DNA of 39,393 nt from Siccirubricoccus soli (lineage in GTDB: Bacteria > Pseudomonadota > Alphaproteobacteria > Acetobacterales > Acetobacteraceae): NCBI RefSeq assembly GCF_024178315.1, contig NZ_JAMZIK010000121.1:1-39393 (forward strand), read 5' to 3'. This document shows positions 1 through 7,361 of this stretch, in pieces (the stretch's first letter is position 1; each line of letters starts with the position of its first letter). Both the position numbers and the translations under genes were made by a program. The notes under the pieces are model-generated. The model was not told the origin of the DNA and did no database searches. It worked only from the letters and a program-made list of their open reading frames with translations.

Positions 1-232
1 GCCCCTGGGGCAGGCGCGGCAGGCCGCCGGTCCAGGGGCCGCGGGCGCGGTCGGGCGTCAGCGCCAGCTCCGTCCGCCAGCGGCGGTCGCGGCCGAGGCG
101 GCGAATCAGGGTGGCGAGCTGGGCGCGATGGAAGCGCAGCGCGGCGAGCGGGCCGATGCCGGCGGCGAGGCGCCGCTTCACCCGGCCGAGGCGCGGCGCG
201 CGGGCGAAGAGGATCAGCGTGTCGCCCTTCAT
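1..232 (-). CDS. TIGR04282/DUF2064 family glycosyltransferase-fold protein (partial, 3' end outside window)
   Basis: Only the N-terminal 77 or so residues lie inside the window; the gene continues past base 1. The protein begins MKGDTLILFARAPRLGRVKR, and the ARAP-LG-VK-RLA pattern followed by AxxIG is the nucleotide-sugar-binding start typical of the DUF2064 (TIGR04282) GT-A fold family. The ATG at 232 is the only good start in frame; no strong ribosome binding site precedes it. It follows the TIGR04283-type gene on the same strand after about 110 bases, and these two families commonly sit side by side. TIGR04282 is named for an arsenosugar context, but no arsenosugar radical SAM gene is visible here, so the substrate is unknown. 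Confidence 0.8.
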   Translation of the reverse strand, partial: MKGDTLILFARAPRLGRVKRRLAAGIGPLAALRFHRAQLATLIRRLGRDRRWRTELALTPDRARGPWTGGLPRLPQG

Positions 233-341
233 GCCGCGGGGCTGTCTTGCCGGCCCATGCGGCCCTGCAGGCGGCGAGCCAGCAAGGCGACGGCCCTGGC
301 GCGCGGCCGCAGCCCGCGACGGGCGAGAGGCAGGCCGGGCC

Positions 342-1031
342 TCATCCGTAGAGCTTCCGGATGAGGCGCGGCGGCACGCCGAGGAACCAGAGGGAAAGGC
401 AGCAGAGGTTGCGGGCGGAGCGGCGCCACCACCCCTCCTCCTGCCAGCGTGCGGCGGAGGTGACGGCGGGAACGGGCAGCGCGGCCAGGCGGCGACGGCC
501 GAGGCGGCGGACGAGGTCCACATCCTCCATCAGCGGCAGGGGGCGGAAGCCGCCGAGCTGGTCGTAGAGGGCGCGGGAGATGAGCAGCCCCTGGTCGCCA
601 TAGGGCAGGGCCAGGGCGCGGCAGCGCCAGGCCACGGCGCGTTCCAGCCGGCGGGCCTGGGGTGAGGGATCGTCCAGGGCGAAGCGGAAATAGCCGGCGC
701 GCCAGCGATTGGCCGGCTCCGCCATATGCGCCTGGACCGCGGCGGGCCAGCCGGGGCCGAGGCGGGTATCGGCGTGCAGGAAGAGCAGCCATTCGGTGCC
801 GGACGCGGCGGCGCCGGCGGCGAGCTGGGGGCCGCGGCCGGGCGGGGCGGCGATGACCCGTGCCCCGGCGTCTCGCGCCGCTCGGGCCGTTGCGTTCCCG
901 CTCGACGAATCTGAAATAATCACCTCCCGGCAGTACAAGCGGAGGTTGTGAATTGTCTGTGACACCTGATGGGCCGCGTCGCGTGTGGGAATGACGATGG
1001 TCAGGTTTTGTTCCAGAAACGCCTTAACCAA
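342..1031 (-). CDS. TIGR04283 family glycosyltransferase (GT2)
   Basis: This encodes about 229 residues of a family 2 glycosyltransferase. The N-terminus reads LTIVIPTRDAA, followed by the nucleotide-binding stretch and the metal-binding LLFLHADTRLGPGW motif near residue 90, which takes the place of the DXD motif. The protein ends RLIRKLYG. The family is TIGR04283, usually found with TIGR04282, which matches the partial gene downstream. No ATG lies before the conserved start, so TTG at 1031 is chosen; a GTG at 1058 is the alternative and neither has a clear ribosome binding site. The open frame extends further upstream but overlaps the divergent radical SAM gene and loses family similarity there. 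Acceptor and sugar donor are not evident. Confidence 0.82.
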   Translation of the reverse strand: MVKAFLEQNLTIVIPTRDAAHQVSQTIHNLRLYCREVIISDSSSGNATARAARDAGARVIAAPPGRGPQLAAGAAASGTEWLLFLHADTRLGPGWPAAVQAHMAEPANRWRAGYFRFALDDPSPQARRLERAVAWRCRALALPYGDQGLLISRALYDQLGGFRPLPLMEDVDLVRRLGRRRLAALPVPAVTSAARWQEEGWWRRSARNLCCLSLWFLGVPPRLIRKLYG

Positions 1032-1105
1032 TTGTTCGCCCGTTGTTCTTGACAGCACAACCGCGGACAAGGCAGGGTTCGTGTGAACAGACAAGGAACG
1101 GGACC

Positions 1106-2224
1106 ATGCCGGACGGGCTTGCTGTTTCCCCTGGCCTGGGGCTGCCGCGCAAGGGCCGCGGCGCCCTTTCCAACCCCGCCGTGCGGTATGAGAGCACGGC
1201 GCGCGAAGCCTTCGACGATGGCTGGGGCAGCCTCGCCGAGCTGGCCGAGCTGCCGCCACTGCCGACCACGCTGCTGCGGGAGAAGTCGCGCAGCGCCATG
1301 ACGTGGAACGAGAGCCCGGATATCGGCTTCGACCGGTCGCTGAACCCCTATCGCGGCTGCGAGCATGGCTGCGTCTATTGCTACGCCCGGCCGAGCCACG
1401 CCTATGTCGGCTATTCGCCGGGGCTGGATTTCGAGACCCGGCTGCTGTTCAAGCCGGACCTGCCGGCGCTGCTGGAGAAGGAGCTGCGGCGCCCGGGCTA
1501 CCAGGCGAAGCCGGTGGCGCTCGGCGCCAACACCGACCCCTACCAGCCGGTGGAGCGCACCCTGCTGCTCACCCGGCAGGTGCTGGAGGTGCTGGAGCGC
1601 TTCGGCCATCCGGTGACGATCGTGACCAAATCCGCGGGGGTGCTGCGCGACCTCGACATCCTGCGGCGGATGGCGGCGCGCAACCTGGTGCATGTGTGCC
1701 TTTCCATCACCACGCTGGACGCGGCGCTGGCGCGGAAGATGGAGCCGCGGGCGGCAGCGCCGAGCCGGCGGCTGGAGGCGATCCGGCAACTGACGGCGGC
1801 AGGGGTGCCGGCGGGGGTGCTGGCGGCGCCGATGATCCCCGGGCTGAACGACGCGGAGCTGGAGCGCATCCTCTCGGCCTGCGCGGCCGCGGGGGCGACG
1901 CGCGCCGGCTATGTGCTGCTGCGGCTGCCGATGGAGATCCGCCAGCTCTTCGAGGAATGGGCGCGGACGCATTTCCCGGACCGCGCGGCACGCATCCTGG
2001 CGCTGGTACGGGAGACGCGGGGCGGGCAGCTGTATGACAGCCGCTTCGGCGTGCGGCAGAGCGGCACCGGCAATTACGCCGACATGCTGGCCAGCCGGTT
2101 CCGGCTGGCGATCACGAAGCTCGGGATGAACAAGACCGGCGTCGGGGCGCAGGGGCTGGATTGCAGCCAATTCGCGCCGCCTCCGGCGGCGGTGCCGGCG
2201 GCGCGGCAATTGGAGCTGCTATAG
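1106..2224 (+). CDS. PA0069 family radical SAM protein
   Basis: A 372-residue radical SAM protein. The cluster motif is CEHGCVYC (Cys85, Cys89, Cys92), preceded by the family signature SLNPYRGCEHGC and followed by YARPSHAY. This arrangement is typical of the PA0069/Rv2578c group, related to spore photoproduct lyase-type enzymes; the true reaction is not established. Further family blocks are GANTDPYQPVE, VTKS, and the C-terminal YDSRFGVRQSGTG. The frame is open from 1043, but ATG 1106 has an AAGGAACGGG ribosome binding site eight bases ahead, so it is preferred. The gene is divergent from the TIGR04283 glycosyltransferase. A hairpin cluster (family C repeat) starts two bases after its stop codon. 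Confidence 0.9.
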   Translation: MPDGLAVSPGLGLPRKGRGALSNPAVRYESTAREAFDDGWGSLAELAELPPLPTTLLREKSRSAMTWNESPDIGFDRSLNPYRGCEHGCVYCYARPSHAYVGYSPGLDFETRLLFKPDLPALLEKELRRPGYQAKPVALGANTDPYQPVERTLLLTRQVLEVLERFGHPVTIVTKSAGVLRDLDILRRMAARNLVHVCLSITTLDAALARKMEPRAAAPSRRLEAIRQLTAAGVPAGVLAAPMIPGLNDAELERILSACAAAGATRAGYVLLRLPMEIRQLFEEWARTHFPDRAARILALVRETRGGQLYDSRFGVRQSGTGNYADMLASRFRLAITKLGMNKTGVGAQGLDCSQFAPPPAAVPAARQLELL

Positions 2225-2225
2225 G

Positions 2226-2380
2226 TTGAGGGGGAGCGCTGCTCCCCTCAAACTCCCCCTCGCCAAGGGCCGACAGGCCCTTGGAACCCTGCGTCGGCGG
2301 GTTGAACCTGCGTGCGCCAAATTCCCGGTTTCCAAAGGCCCTTCGGCCTTTGGCGGATCGGACGCAGTGCGGTCCGATCC
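2226..2380 (+). repeat. Family C hairpin repeat, copy 1 (after radical SAM gene)
   Basis: Four hairpins follow the stop codon at 2224. They are 2226-2251 (TTGAGGGG/CCCCTCAA), 2263-2284 (CCAAGGGCC/GGCCCTTGG, 4-nt loop), 2332-2353 (CCAAAGGCC/GGCCTTTGG, loop CTTC) and 2355-2380 (GGATCGGAC/GTCCGATCC). The third hairpin reads as the reverse complement of the second hairpin of copies 2 and 3, so this copy is an inverted pair of modules. The location between two convergent genes fits a transcription end region, though there is no T-tract. Confidence 0.75.
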
Positions 2381-2434
2381 CCGGAAGGGTTGCACCGCAA
2401 GGCGCGCCTTGCGGCGCGGCGCCCCTCTCGGCCG

Positions 2435-2845
2435 TCAGCCCTCCTCAGTGAAGAATTTCCGCCCGTCGGCGAAGATGTTGGGGCGAAGAAAGATGCTGAG
2501 GATGGTGGCGCCCTCCGGCCCGGCCCAGGCGACATGGGTGTTGCCGGCCGGGCGCCAGACGAACTGGCCCTCCAGGCACTCTCCCTCCTCGTCCAGGAAA
2601 TGGCCGCGCAGAACGTAAGTCTGCTCGATGGCGGTGTGCTCGTGCAGCGGCACCACGGCGCCCGGTTCCAGCTCCAGCAGCAGCGTCGCCAGGCCGCTCG
2701 GGTCGGTGCAGAGGGTCTTGCACTTGATGCCGGGGAATTTCGTCTCCTCCCACGGCATGTTCGGCACGTCGAGGAAGATGGAGGCGGGCGAGGGCTCATC
2801 CGCGAGCAGGCGCTTGCGGGGCGGTTTCTGGGCACCATCGGGCAT
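2435..2845 (-). CDS. Cupin domain protein
   Basis: A 136-residue single-domain cupin. Motif 1 is PGAVVPLHEHTAIEQTYVLRG (given here with residues 61-81), supplying His68, His70 and Glu74 as metal ligands; motif 2 includes PAGNTHV with His104. The N-terminal part (WEETKFPGIKCKTL) resembles ChrR/acetylacetone-cleaving-type cupins. The metal and substrate cannot be read from sequence. ATG 2845 follows a strong AGGGAGGA ribosome binding site. The 3' end faces the radical SAM gene. No neighbour suggests a pathway. Confidence 0.85.
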   Translation of the reverse strand: MPDGAQKPPRKRLLADEPSPASIFLDVPNMPWEETKFPGIKCKTLCTDPSGLATLLLELEPGAVVPLHEHTAIEQTYVLRGHFLDEEGECLEGQFVWRPAGNTHVAWAGPEGATILSIFLRPNIFADGRKFFTEEG

Positions 2846-2911
2846 GGCGGTTCCTCCCTTCCTTCTGACGTGCGGCAGCCTAGGCCGCCCGGGCCCGCGG
2901 TGGAAAGGGGG

Positions 2912-3166
2912 CTACCGCCGGTCGGTGGGCACCAGGGCGAAGCCCAGCCGAGCCATGCCGAGCATCATCTCGATCGCCAGGGCGGGGGCGGCGAGGCAGG
3001 CGAGGCCGGCGAGGATGGCGGTATGCCCATCCCCGCCCTGTGCCAGCACAGCCAGGGGCGCGCAGGCGGCGCTGGCCAGCAGCAGCGCCCAGGGCGCTTC
3101 CTCCCGGTCCAGGCCGGGACTGCCGAAGGGAGAGCGTCGCCAGAGCCGTTCCACGTGACACCCCAT
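2912..3166 (-). CDS. Small predicted membrane protein of unknown function
   Basis: A possible 84-residue protein starting MGCHVERLWRRSPFG. Two hydrophobic stretches (about residues 26-43 and 48-70) suggest two membrane helices. I do not recognise a family. The frame is open upstream to 3262, but those residues are Pro/Arg-rich and look non-coding. ATG 3166 has only a weak ribosome binding site; a GTG four codons downstream is another option. It lies upstream of the cupin gene on the same strand with a 66-base gap. It is retained because its hydrophobic pattern is coherent, but it may not be a gene. Confidence 0.45.
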   Translation of the reverse strand: MGCHVERLWRRSPFGSPGLDREEAPWALLLASAACAPLAVLAQGGDGHTAILAGLACLAAPALAIEMMLGMARLGFALVPTDRR

Positions 3167-3493
3167 TGCTGCGAAGGCTTCAGCGGCACCCTGGCGCGCC
3201 GGTTGCGGCGCCGGGCAGGACATTTTGCCGTGCGGCGCGACCGGCCGGGCCAAGGCAGGCACCGGCCGCCCCGGAGGATGCAGGACAACTATGACCCAGC
3301 GCCCCAGCGCCGCGCCACACTGGCGTGGGAAGGGGCCGGGGCGGGAGAGGCTGACGAAGGGTTGAGCATCGCGCGAAGGCGGGCGGCGGCGGAGGCAGCC
3401 ACGCGGCGCGACATGATTGGCAGAGCGGGACCGGCCGGGTGGGTCGGCCGGTCAGCGCCCGGTGGGGTCGGTCAGCCTTGCCCGGTAGGATCG

Positions 3494-3600
3494 CTAGAGC
3501 AGATCGCCGTAGGGCGGCAGCGCCCGAAGGCGTGAATCTGCTCTGCAAACAAAGGCGTAGAGCGTTTTCGGTGAACGCATGTAAACCGAAAACGCTCTAG
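3494..3600 (+). repeat. Family A two-palindrome repeat, copy 1
   Basis: The element starts CTAGAGCAGATCGC and ends CTCTAG. The first palindrome pairs AGAGCAGAT with ATCTGCTCT, enclosing smaller stems. The second, 3559-3598, is a perfect 14-bp stem (AGAGCGTTTTCGGT with its complement) around a 12-nt loop GAACGCATGTAA. A second copy at 8410-8512 shares the start, the CGTGAA block and the loop, but has a different second-stem sequence. Confidence 0.75.
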
Positions 3601-3787
3601 GGCGGGTCCCGCTAACTGGGTCGGTCGGATGGGCGCCCTCCGGATAGGGATCGGCCGTGCGAGGGCCGGCGTTGGCGGGGTGCCGAGCGGCAACGGGCCT
3701 GCAAACGGCCCACTTGCCCCCTTACCCCGGCTGCCCCTCACCGGATGGGAAAAGGGCAGCGAGTGGTCAGGGCGGACCGCCTGATGT

Positions 3788-3877
3788 CCTGCCGCGGCAA
3801 AGCCGCGGCAGGCCGTGCGAGAACTCCGAGGATGACCAACCGGGGGCCCCACGGCGTTGCGCAGCAACGTCGTGGGG
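3788..3877 (-). repeat. Family D double hairpin, copy 1 (after fabG)
   Basis: Read on the minus strand, this begins seven bases after the fabG stop. Hairpin 1 (3847-3877) has 14-bp arms with one G-T pair around a 3-nt loop; hairpin 2 (3788-3812) pairs CCTGCCGCGGC with GCCGCGGCAGG around AAA. Between them is the shared CCCCCGG...CTCGCAC spacer seen in copies 3 and 4. The position suggests a transcript 3'-end structure. Confidence 0.75.
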
Positions 3878-3883
3878 AACGAT

Positions 3884-4621
3884 CTAGAACATCGCCATCC
3901 CGCCATTCACATGCAGGGTCTGGCCCGTCACCCAGGCGGCCTCGTTGCTGGCGAGGTAGGCGACGGCGCCGGCGATGTCCTCCGGCGCGCCCATGCGGCC
4001 GGCCGGGATGCGCTCCAGCAGCTTGCCGCGCACCTGCTCGCCCAGCACATCCGTCATCGCCGTCTTCACGAAGCCGGGCGCGACGACGTTCACCGTCACG
4101 CCGCGGGTCGCCACCTCCTGCGCCAGCGATTTGCTCATGCCGATGAGGCCGGCCTTGGCGGCGGCGTAATTGGCCTGGCCGGCATTGCCGGTGACGCCGA
4201 CGATGGAGGCGATGGAGACGATGCGGCCCCAGCGCTTCTTCATCATGCCGCGCAGTGCGGCGCGGGCCAGGCGGAAGGGGGCGGTCAGGTCCACCTCCAG
4301 CACCGCCTGCCAATCGGCATCGCCCATGCGCAGCGCCAGCATGTCGCGGGTGAAGCCGGCATTGTTCACCAGGATGTCGAGCCCGCCGAGCTTGCCCTCC
4401 ACCGTCTCCACCAGCGCCGCCGGCGCCGCCGCATCGGCGAGGTCGGCGGGGGCGACCACGGTGCGCTCGCCGAGCTCGGCCGCCAGCGCCTCCAGCTCCG
4501 CAGCGCGGCGGCCGGTGAGGGCGACGGTCGCGCCCTGGGCGTGCAGCGCCCTCGCCACCGCGGCGCCGATGCCGCCCGTGGCACCCGTCACCAAGGCGAC
4601 CTTTCCGTCGAGACGAAACAT
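3884..4621 (-). CDS. fabG: 3-oxoacyl-[acyl-carrier-protein] reductase FabG
   Basis: A 245-residue short-chain dehydrogenase that reduces 3-oxoacyl-ACP with NADPH in cytosolic fatty acid elongation. The cofactor motif TGATGGIG is at residues 12-19 and NNAG at 86-89. The catalytic set is Ser139 and YAAAK with Tyr152 and Lys156, aligned with E. coli FabG Ser138/Tyr151/Lys155. The length is normal and the protein ends HVNGGMAMF, as FabG does. ATG 4621 has an AGGAGAGG ribosome binding site; an in-frame ATG further upstream adds atypical residues. fabD lies upstream on the same strand across an unusually long 341-base gap. Neither acpP nor fabF follows, unlike the common fabD-fabG-acpP-fabF order. 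Confidence 0.95.
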   Translation of the reverse strand: MFRLDGKVALVTGATGGIGAAVARALHAQGATVALTGRRAAELEALAAELGERTVVAPADLADAAAPAALVETVEGKLGGLDILVNNAGFTRDMLALRMGDADWQAVLEVDLTAPFRLARAALRGMMKKRWGRIVSIASIVGVTGNAGQANYAAAKAGLIGMSKSLAQEVATRGVTVNVVAPGFVKTAMTDVLGEQVRGKLLERIPAGRMGAPEDIAGAVAYLASNEAAWVTGQTLHVNGGMAMF

Positions 4622-4962
4622 TCGAGCCTCTCCTAAACCTTCAGGGCGCAAGCCCGGGCGCACTGCCATCACGCCGAATCAGCCGGCTTGCCTGCCGGCC
4701 GCGTCATTGGGACAGGAGGCACCCGCCCGGCGGCGGCTGGCCCTCCGGCCGCCCAAAGGCATGGAGCCGTGCTCCCGCGGCAGAGCCGTGCTTCGACGCA
4801 CGGACCTGTCCGGCTACAGGCCGGGCAGAGATGGGCACGGACCCCGGCCTTGCCAGCGGCTGCGCGGTGCCGCCGTCCGGGGCCCAGCCTCATCGGCAAA
4901 GCGAGCGCCGCAAGCGGCCGGCGCCGCCCCGCGGACGAGGATGCGGGACCGCCACGGGCGCG
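4622..4962. other. Intergenic region between fabD and fabG
   Basis: 341 bases with no supported gene. Several short imperfect palindromes (for example around 4770-4785, GCTCCCGCGGCAGAGC) are present, but no repeat family, convincing promoter or RNA element was recognised. Confidence 0.55.
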
Positions 4963-5922
4963 TCAGAGCGACTTCAGGAAGGCTTCGACATCGGCCGGGG
5001 TGCCGATGGCCAGCGCCGTGGCCTCCGGTGCGTTGCGCTTCATCAGCCCGGTCAGCACCTTGCCGGCGCCGAGCTCGGCGAAGCGGTCGCAGCCCATGGC
5101 GGCCATGGCGGCGATGCATTCGCGCCAGCGCACGGTGGCGGTCACCTGGCGGACCAGCAGGTCGCGGATCTCCGCCGGGTCGGTCGCCTTGGCGGCGGTG
5201 ACGTTGGCCACCACCGGCACCACCGGGGCGTTCACCGTGGCGCGCTCCAGCGCCTCGCCCATCGCATCCGCGGCGGGCGCCATCAGGGCGCAGTGGAAGG
5301 GGGCGGAGACCGGCAGCGGCAGGGCGCGCTTGATGCCGGCCGCCGGGGCGGCGGCGACGGCGCGATCGACCGCCGCCTTGGCGCCGGAGATGACCACCTG
5401 GCCGCCGCCATTGTCGTTGGCGACCTCCACCACCTCGGCCTTGCCCGTCTCCGGATCGGTGGCGGCGGCGGCGCAGAGGGACTGGGCCTGGTCCAGCTCG
5501 GCACCCAGCAGGGCGGCCATGGCGCCGGTGCCGGGGGGCGTGGCCTTCTGCATCGCCTCGCCGCGCAGGCGCAGCAGGCGGGCGGCGGTGGAAAGGTCGA
5601 AGGCGCGGGCGGCGGTCAGCGCGCTGTATTCGCCCAGAGAATGGCCGGCGACGAGGGCGACGCGGCTGGCGAGGTCGAAGCCGCCCTCCTGCTCCAGTAC
5701 CCGCAGCACGGCGATGGAATGGGCCATCAGCGCCGGCTGGGCATTGGCGGTGAGGGTGAGCTCCTCGGCCGGCCCCTCGAACATCAGCTTCGAGAGCTTC
5801 TGCTTCAGAGCCTCGTCCACTTCCTCGAACACCTCGCGGGCGGCGGGGAAGGCGGCGGCCAGGTCACGGCCCATGCCGGGGGCCTGGCTGCCCTGGCCGG
5901 GGAAGACAAAGGCAAGGGCCAT
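4963..5922 (-). CDS. fabD: Malonyl CoA-acyl carrier protein transacylase FabD
   Basis: A 319-residue FabD that moves malonyl from CoA to ACP, feeding fatty acid elongation in the cytosol. The N-terminal FPGQGSQ motif (residues 7-13) and the nucleophile elbow GHSLGEYSAL (Ser95) are present. Arg120 in LRLRGEAMQ and His210 in SAPFHCALM match E. coli Arg117 and His201, so the active site is intact. The C-terminal ELGAGKVLTGL block is also typical. ATG 5922 is preceded by GGAAACG. fabG follows on the same strand. A perfect TTGACA box lies about 55 bases upstream but lacks a good -10. Confidence 0.95.
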   Translation of the reverse strand: MALAFVFPGQGSQAPGMGRDLAAAFPAAREVFEEVDEALKQKLSKLMFEGPAEELTLTANAQPALMAHSIAVLRVLEQEGGFDLASRVALVAGHSLGEYSALTAARAFDLSTAARLLRLRGEAMQKATPPGTGAMAALLGAELDQAQSLCAAAATDPETGKAEVVEVANDNGGGQVVISGAKAAVDRAVAAAPAAGIKRALPLPVSAPFHCALMAPAADAMGEALERATVNAPVVPVVANVTAAKATDPAEIRDLLVRQVTATVRWRECIAAMAAMGCDRFAELGAGKVLTGLMKRNAPEATALAIGTPADVEAFLKSL

Positions 5923-5952
5923 GGCACGTTTCCAACGGATGACAGGGGGCGG

Positions 5953-5981
5953 GGCCTAACGGCTGGTCACCGGTATGTCAA
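5953..5981 (-). promoter_or_regulatory. Possible fabD promoter (weak)
   Basis: On the minus strand TTGACA (5976-5981) is followed after 17 bases by TAGGCC (5953-5958), or after 16 bases by TTAGGC. The -35 is perfect and the -10 poor. The position, 30-60 bases before the fabD ATG, is suitable. Confidence 0.28.
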
Positions 5982-6338
5982 CGCGATAGGGGGCTGGCCG
6001 AGGGGCAGCAGCGCCCGGCAGCCCATCAGAATGGATTCCAACCCTCCCGCCGTGCCACCCGTTCCGGGCGCGACGGGCTCAGCAGCGCGGCGCCTGCCGG
6101 GAAGGCGATGCGAGGGTCGCTTCGGGCCCGGGCCGCAGCGCCACAGGGCCGGCGCGCGCCATCCCTCGCCGCGCGGTCCCGGACCCGCGCGGCGCTCATC
6201 GGATGAGCGGGACGACGCTGCCGGTCCATCCCTGGCGCCCAGCGGAACCTGCTGCGGCCTGTTGCCCCGCCGCGCATGCCGCGGAAGACCGCGGCGCCCG
6301 CCCCGGCCCGACGCCGCACGGCGGCTCCGCGGGAACCC
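5982..6338. other. Intergenic region between TRIC gene and fabD
   Basis: About 357 bases with open but Arg/Pro-rich frames that show no family features. No hairpin repeat of families A-E was recognised here. Confidence 0.5.
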
Positions 6339-6980
6339 TCATTCCCAGCGTTCTTGGTAGGAAAAGATCGGCAGCCGCCAGCCGCCCCAGATGGCCAAAA
6401 GGCGCAGCGTCAGGCCGGCGGCGAAGCTGATCGCGGTGTTCAGGTCGGTATCCAGGCCGAGGGCGCGCAGGCCGAGGAAAAGGGCGCATACGGCCAGCGA
6501 GACGCTGGCATAGAGTTCCCGCCGGAACACCACCGGCACCTGGTTGCACAGCACGTCGCGCAGGATGCCGCCGCAGATGCCGGTGATCATGCCGGCCATG
6601 ATGACGACGACGATCGGGTAGGCCATCTCCAGCGCCACGCTGCAGCCGATCAACGAGAAGGCGACCAGCCCCATGGCGTCCAGCACCAGGAAGACGCGCT
6701 TCAGATTATGCAGGAAGGGGGCGACCAGCGTGGTCAGCAGCCCGGCGGAGATCACCAGATAGACGTATTCCGGATGCTGGGTCCAGCCGATGGGAAAGCG
6801 GCCGAGGATCAGGTCCCGGATGGTGCCGCCACCCAGCGCGGTGACGAAGGCGATGACGGCGACGCCGAAGACATCCATCCTGCGGCGCCCGGCCGCGAGG
6901 GCGCCGGACATCGCCTCGGCGGCGATGGCGACGAGGTAGATGGCCGCCAGGGCGGAGGCTGTGGGCAGGAAGGCGTCCAT
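6339..6980 (-). CDS. TRIC/UPF0126 family membrane protein, probably glycine-related
   Basis: A 213-residue integral membrane protein with about seven hydrophobic segments and the internal duplication typical of the UPF0126 (YadS/YicG) family of prokaryotic TRIC channels. Each half carries a glycine-rich signature: GGGTIRDLILGR in the first and GGILRDVL in the second. TRIC family members are described as cation channels, but bacterial homologues are often found behind glycine riboswitches, which suggests a role in glycine transport. Here a tandem glycine riboswitch lies 60 bases upstream, so a glycine-linked function is inferred. ATG 6980 (MDAFLPTAS) has a GGAG site; a frame extension to 7016 is less family-like. 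It is a stand-alone transcription unit. Confidence 0.9.
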   Translation of the reverse strand: MDAFLPTASALAAIYLVAIAAEAMSGALAAGRRRMDVFGVAVIAFVTALGGGTIRDLILGRFPIGWTQHPEYVYLVISAGLLTTLVAPFLHNLKRVFLVLDAMGLVAFSLIGCSVALEMAYPIVVVIMAGMITGICGGILRDVLCNQVPVVFRRELYASVSLAVCALFLGLRALGLDTDLNTAISFAAGLTLRLLAIWGGWRLPIFSYQERWE

Positions 6981-7040
6981 GGACGAGGCTCCGGATCGGG
7001 CCAGGACGCGCGGCACGGCGGATCCTGGCGTGCCTCTCCC

Positions 7041-7133
7041 GCTGTCCTTTTACCTGAGAGTTTCGGCTCCGGGCGGAGCCTGCCCCTTCGGTGGGCCCGG
7101 AGCCACGCGGGGCGGCTCCCGGCCTCTCTCCAG
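7041..7133 (-). promoter_or_regulatory. Glycine riboswitch, second aptamer
   Basis: Read on the minus strand this shows the conserved blocks in order: TCTGGAGAGAG, CACCGAAGGGGCA, and AAACTCTCAGGTAAAAGGAC. GGAGAG pairs with CTCTC (P2), and the outer GCCGTCT pairs with GGACAGC (P1). Just downstream, GGGAGAG (7040-7034) could pair with the same CTCTC in competition with P2, a plausible expression platform. The TRIC gene starts 60 bases later. Glycine binding would control that gene; the direction of control cannot be read with certainty. Confidence 0.93.
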
Positions 7134-7148
7134 ACGGCACGCGATGTC

Positions 7149-7225
7149 CCTGCGGTTCGGTCTGCCTGAGCGATTATGGGAGGTTGCGCCTTCGGCGGAG
7201 GCCAGGGCCTCGCTCTCCCGCAGGG
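7149..7225 (-). promoter_or_regulatory. Glycine riboswitch, first aptamer
   Basis: On the minus strand the blocks GCGGGAGAGC, CGCCGAAGGCGCAACC and CGCTCAGGCA...ACCG lie in the order expected of the glycine aptamer. P1 forms between CCTGCGG and CCGCAGG. It sits about 15 bases ahead of the second aptamer, giving the classical tandem arrangement. Confidence 0.92.
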
Positions 7226-7234
7226 GTCAGGCCG

Positions 7235-7264
7235 GTTATCAGCAGCGGCCGGCCCGCTTGTCAA
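7235..7264 (-). promoter_or_regulatory. Sigma70-type promoter of the riboswitch-TRIC transcript
   Basis: On the minus strand TTGACA (7264-7259) is followed after 18 bases by GATAAC (7240-7235), or after 17 bases by TGATAA. Transcription would start near 7228, directly at the 5' edge of the first aptamer, which supports the assignment. Confidence 0.65.
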
Positions 7265-7302
7265 ATGCCGCGCATCCGCCGCCCATCCGGGCCGCCACTC
7301 GG

Positions 7303-7361
7303 ACCGGGGTCCGGGGCCAGGTCCTGGCCCCGGCGGGGGTGCAGGGGCAGCGCCCCCTGCC
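7303..7361 (-). repeat. Family B double hairpin, copy 1 (after RidA gene)
   Basis: It starts one base after the RidA stop on the minus strand. Stem 7341-7360 pairs GCAGGGG with CCCCTGC; stem 7311-7333 is a perfect 23-nt palindrome with 11-bp arms (CCGGGGCCAGG) around a single base. The outer stem is identical to that in copy 4. The distal flank reads GGACCCCGGT on the minus strand. Confidence 0.8.

Larger units (their letters stand above)
3167..3883. other. Intergenic region with two structured repeats
   Basis: About 715 bases without a convincing gene. It contains a family A repeat (3494-3600) and a family D double hairpin (3788-3877). Around 3420-3475 and 3601-3635 short GGGTCGG/GGTCGGTCGG repeats occur. 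Frames open across this region have no family similarity and low-complexity Arg/Pro composition. Confidence 0.6.

Noticed and set aside
229-792. Open minus-strand frame over the TIGR04283 gene
   Set aside because: It is the alternative frame of the glycosyltransferase, rich in Arg and Pro, with no motif.
1049-1054. TTGACA between the divergent glycosyltransferase and radical SAM genes
   Set aside because: The region 17 bases downstream is GC-rich and unlike a -10 box.
3559-3598. 14-bp perfect hairpin as a rho-independent terminator
   Set aside because: It has no T-tract on either strand, is not next to a stop codon, and belongs to a repeat whose second copy also lies in a gene-free gap.
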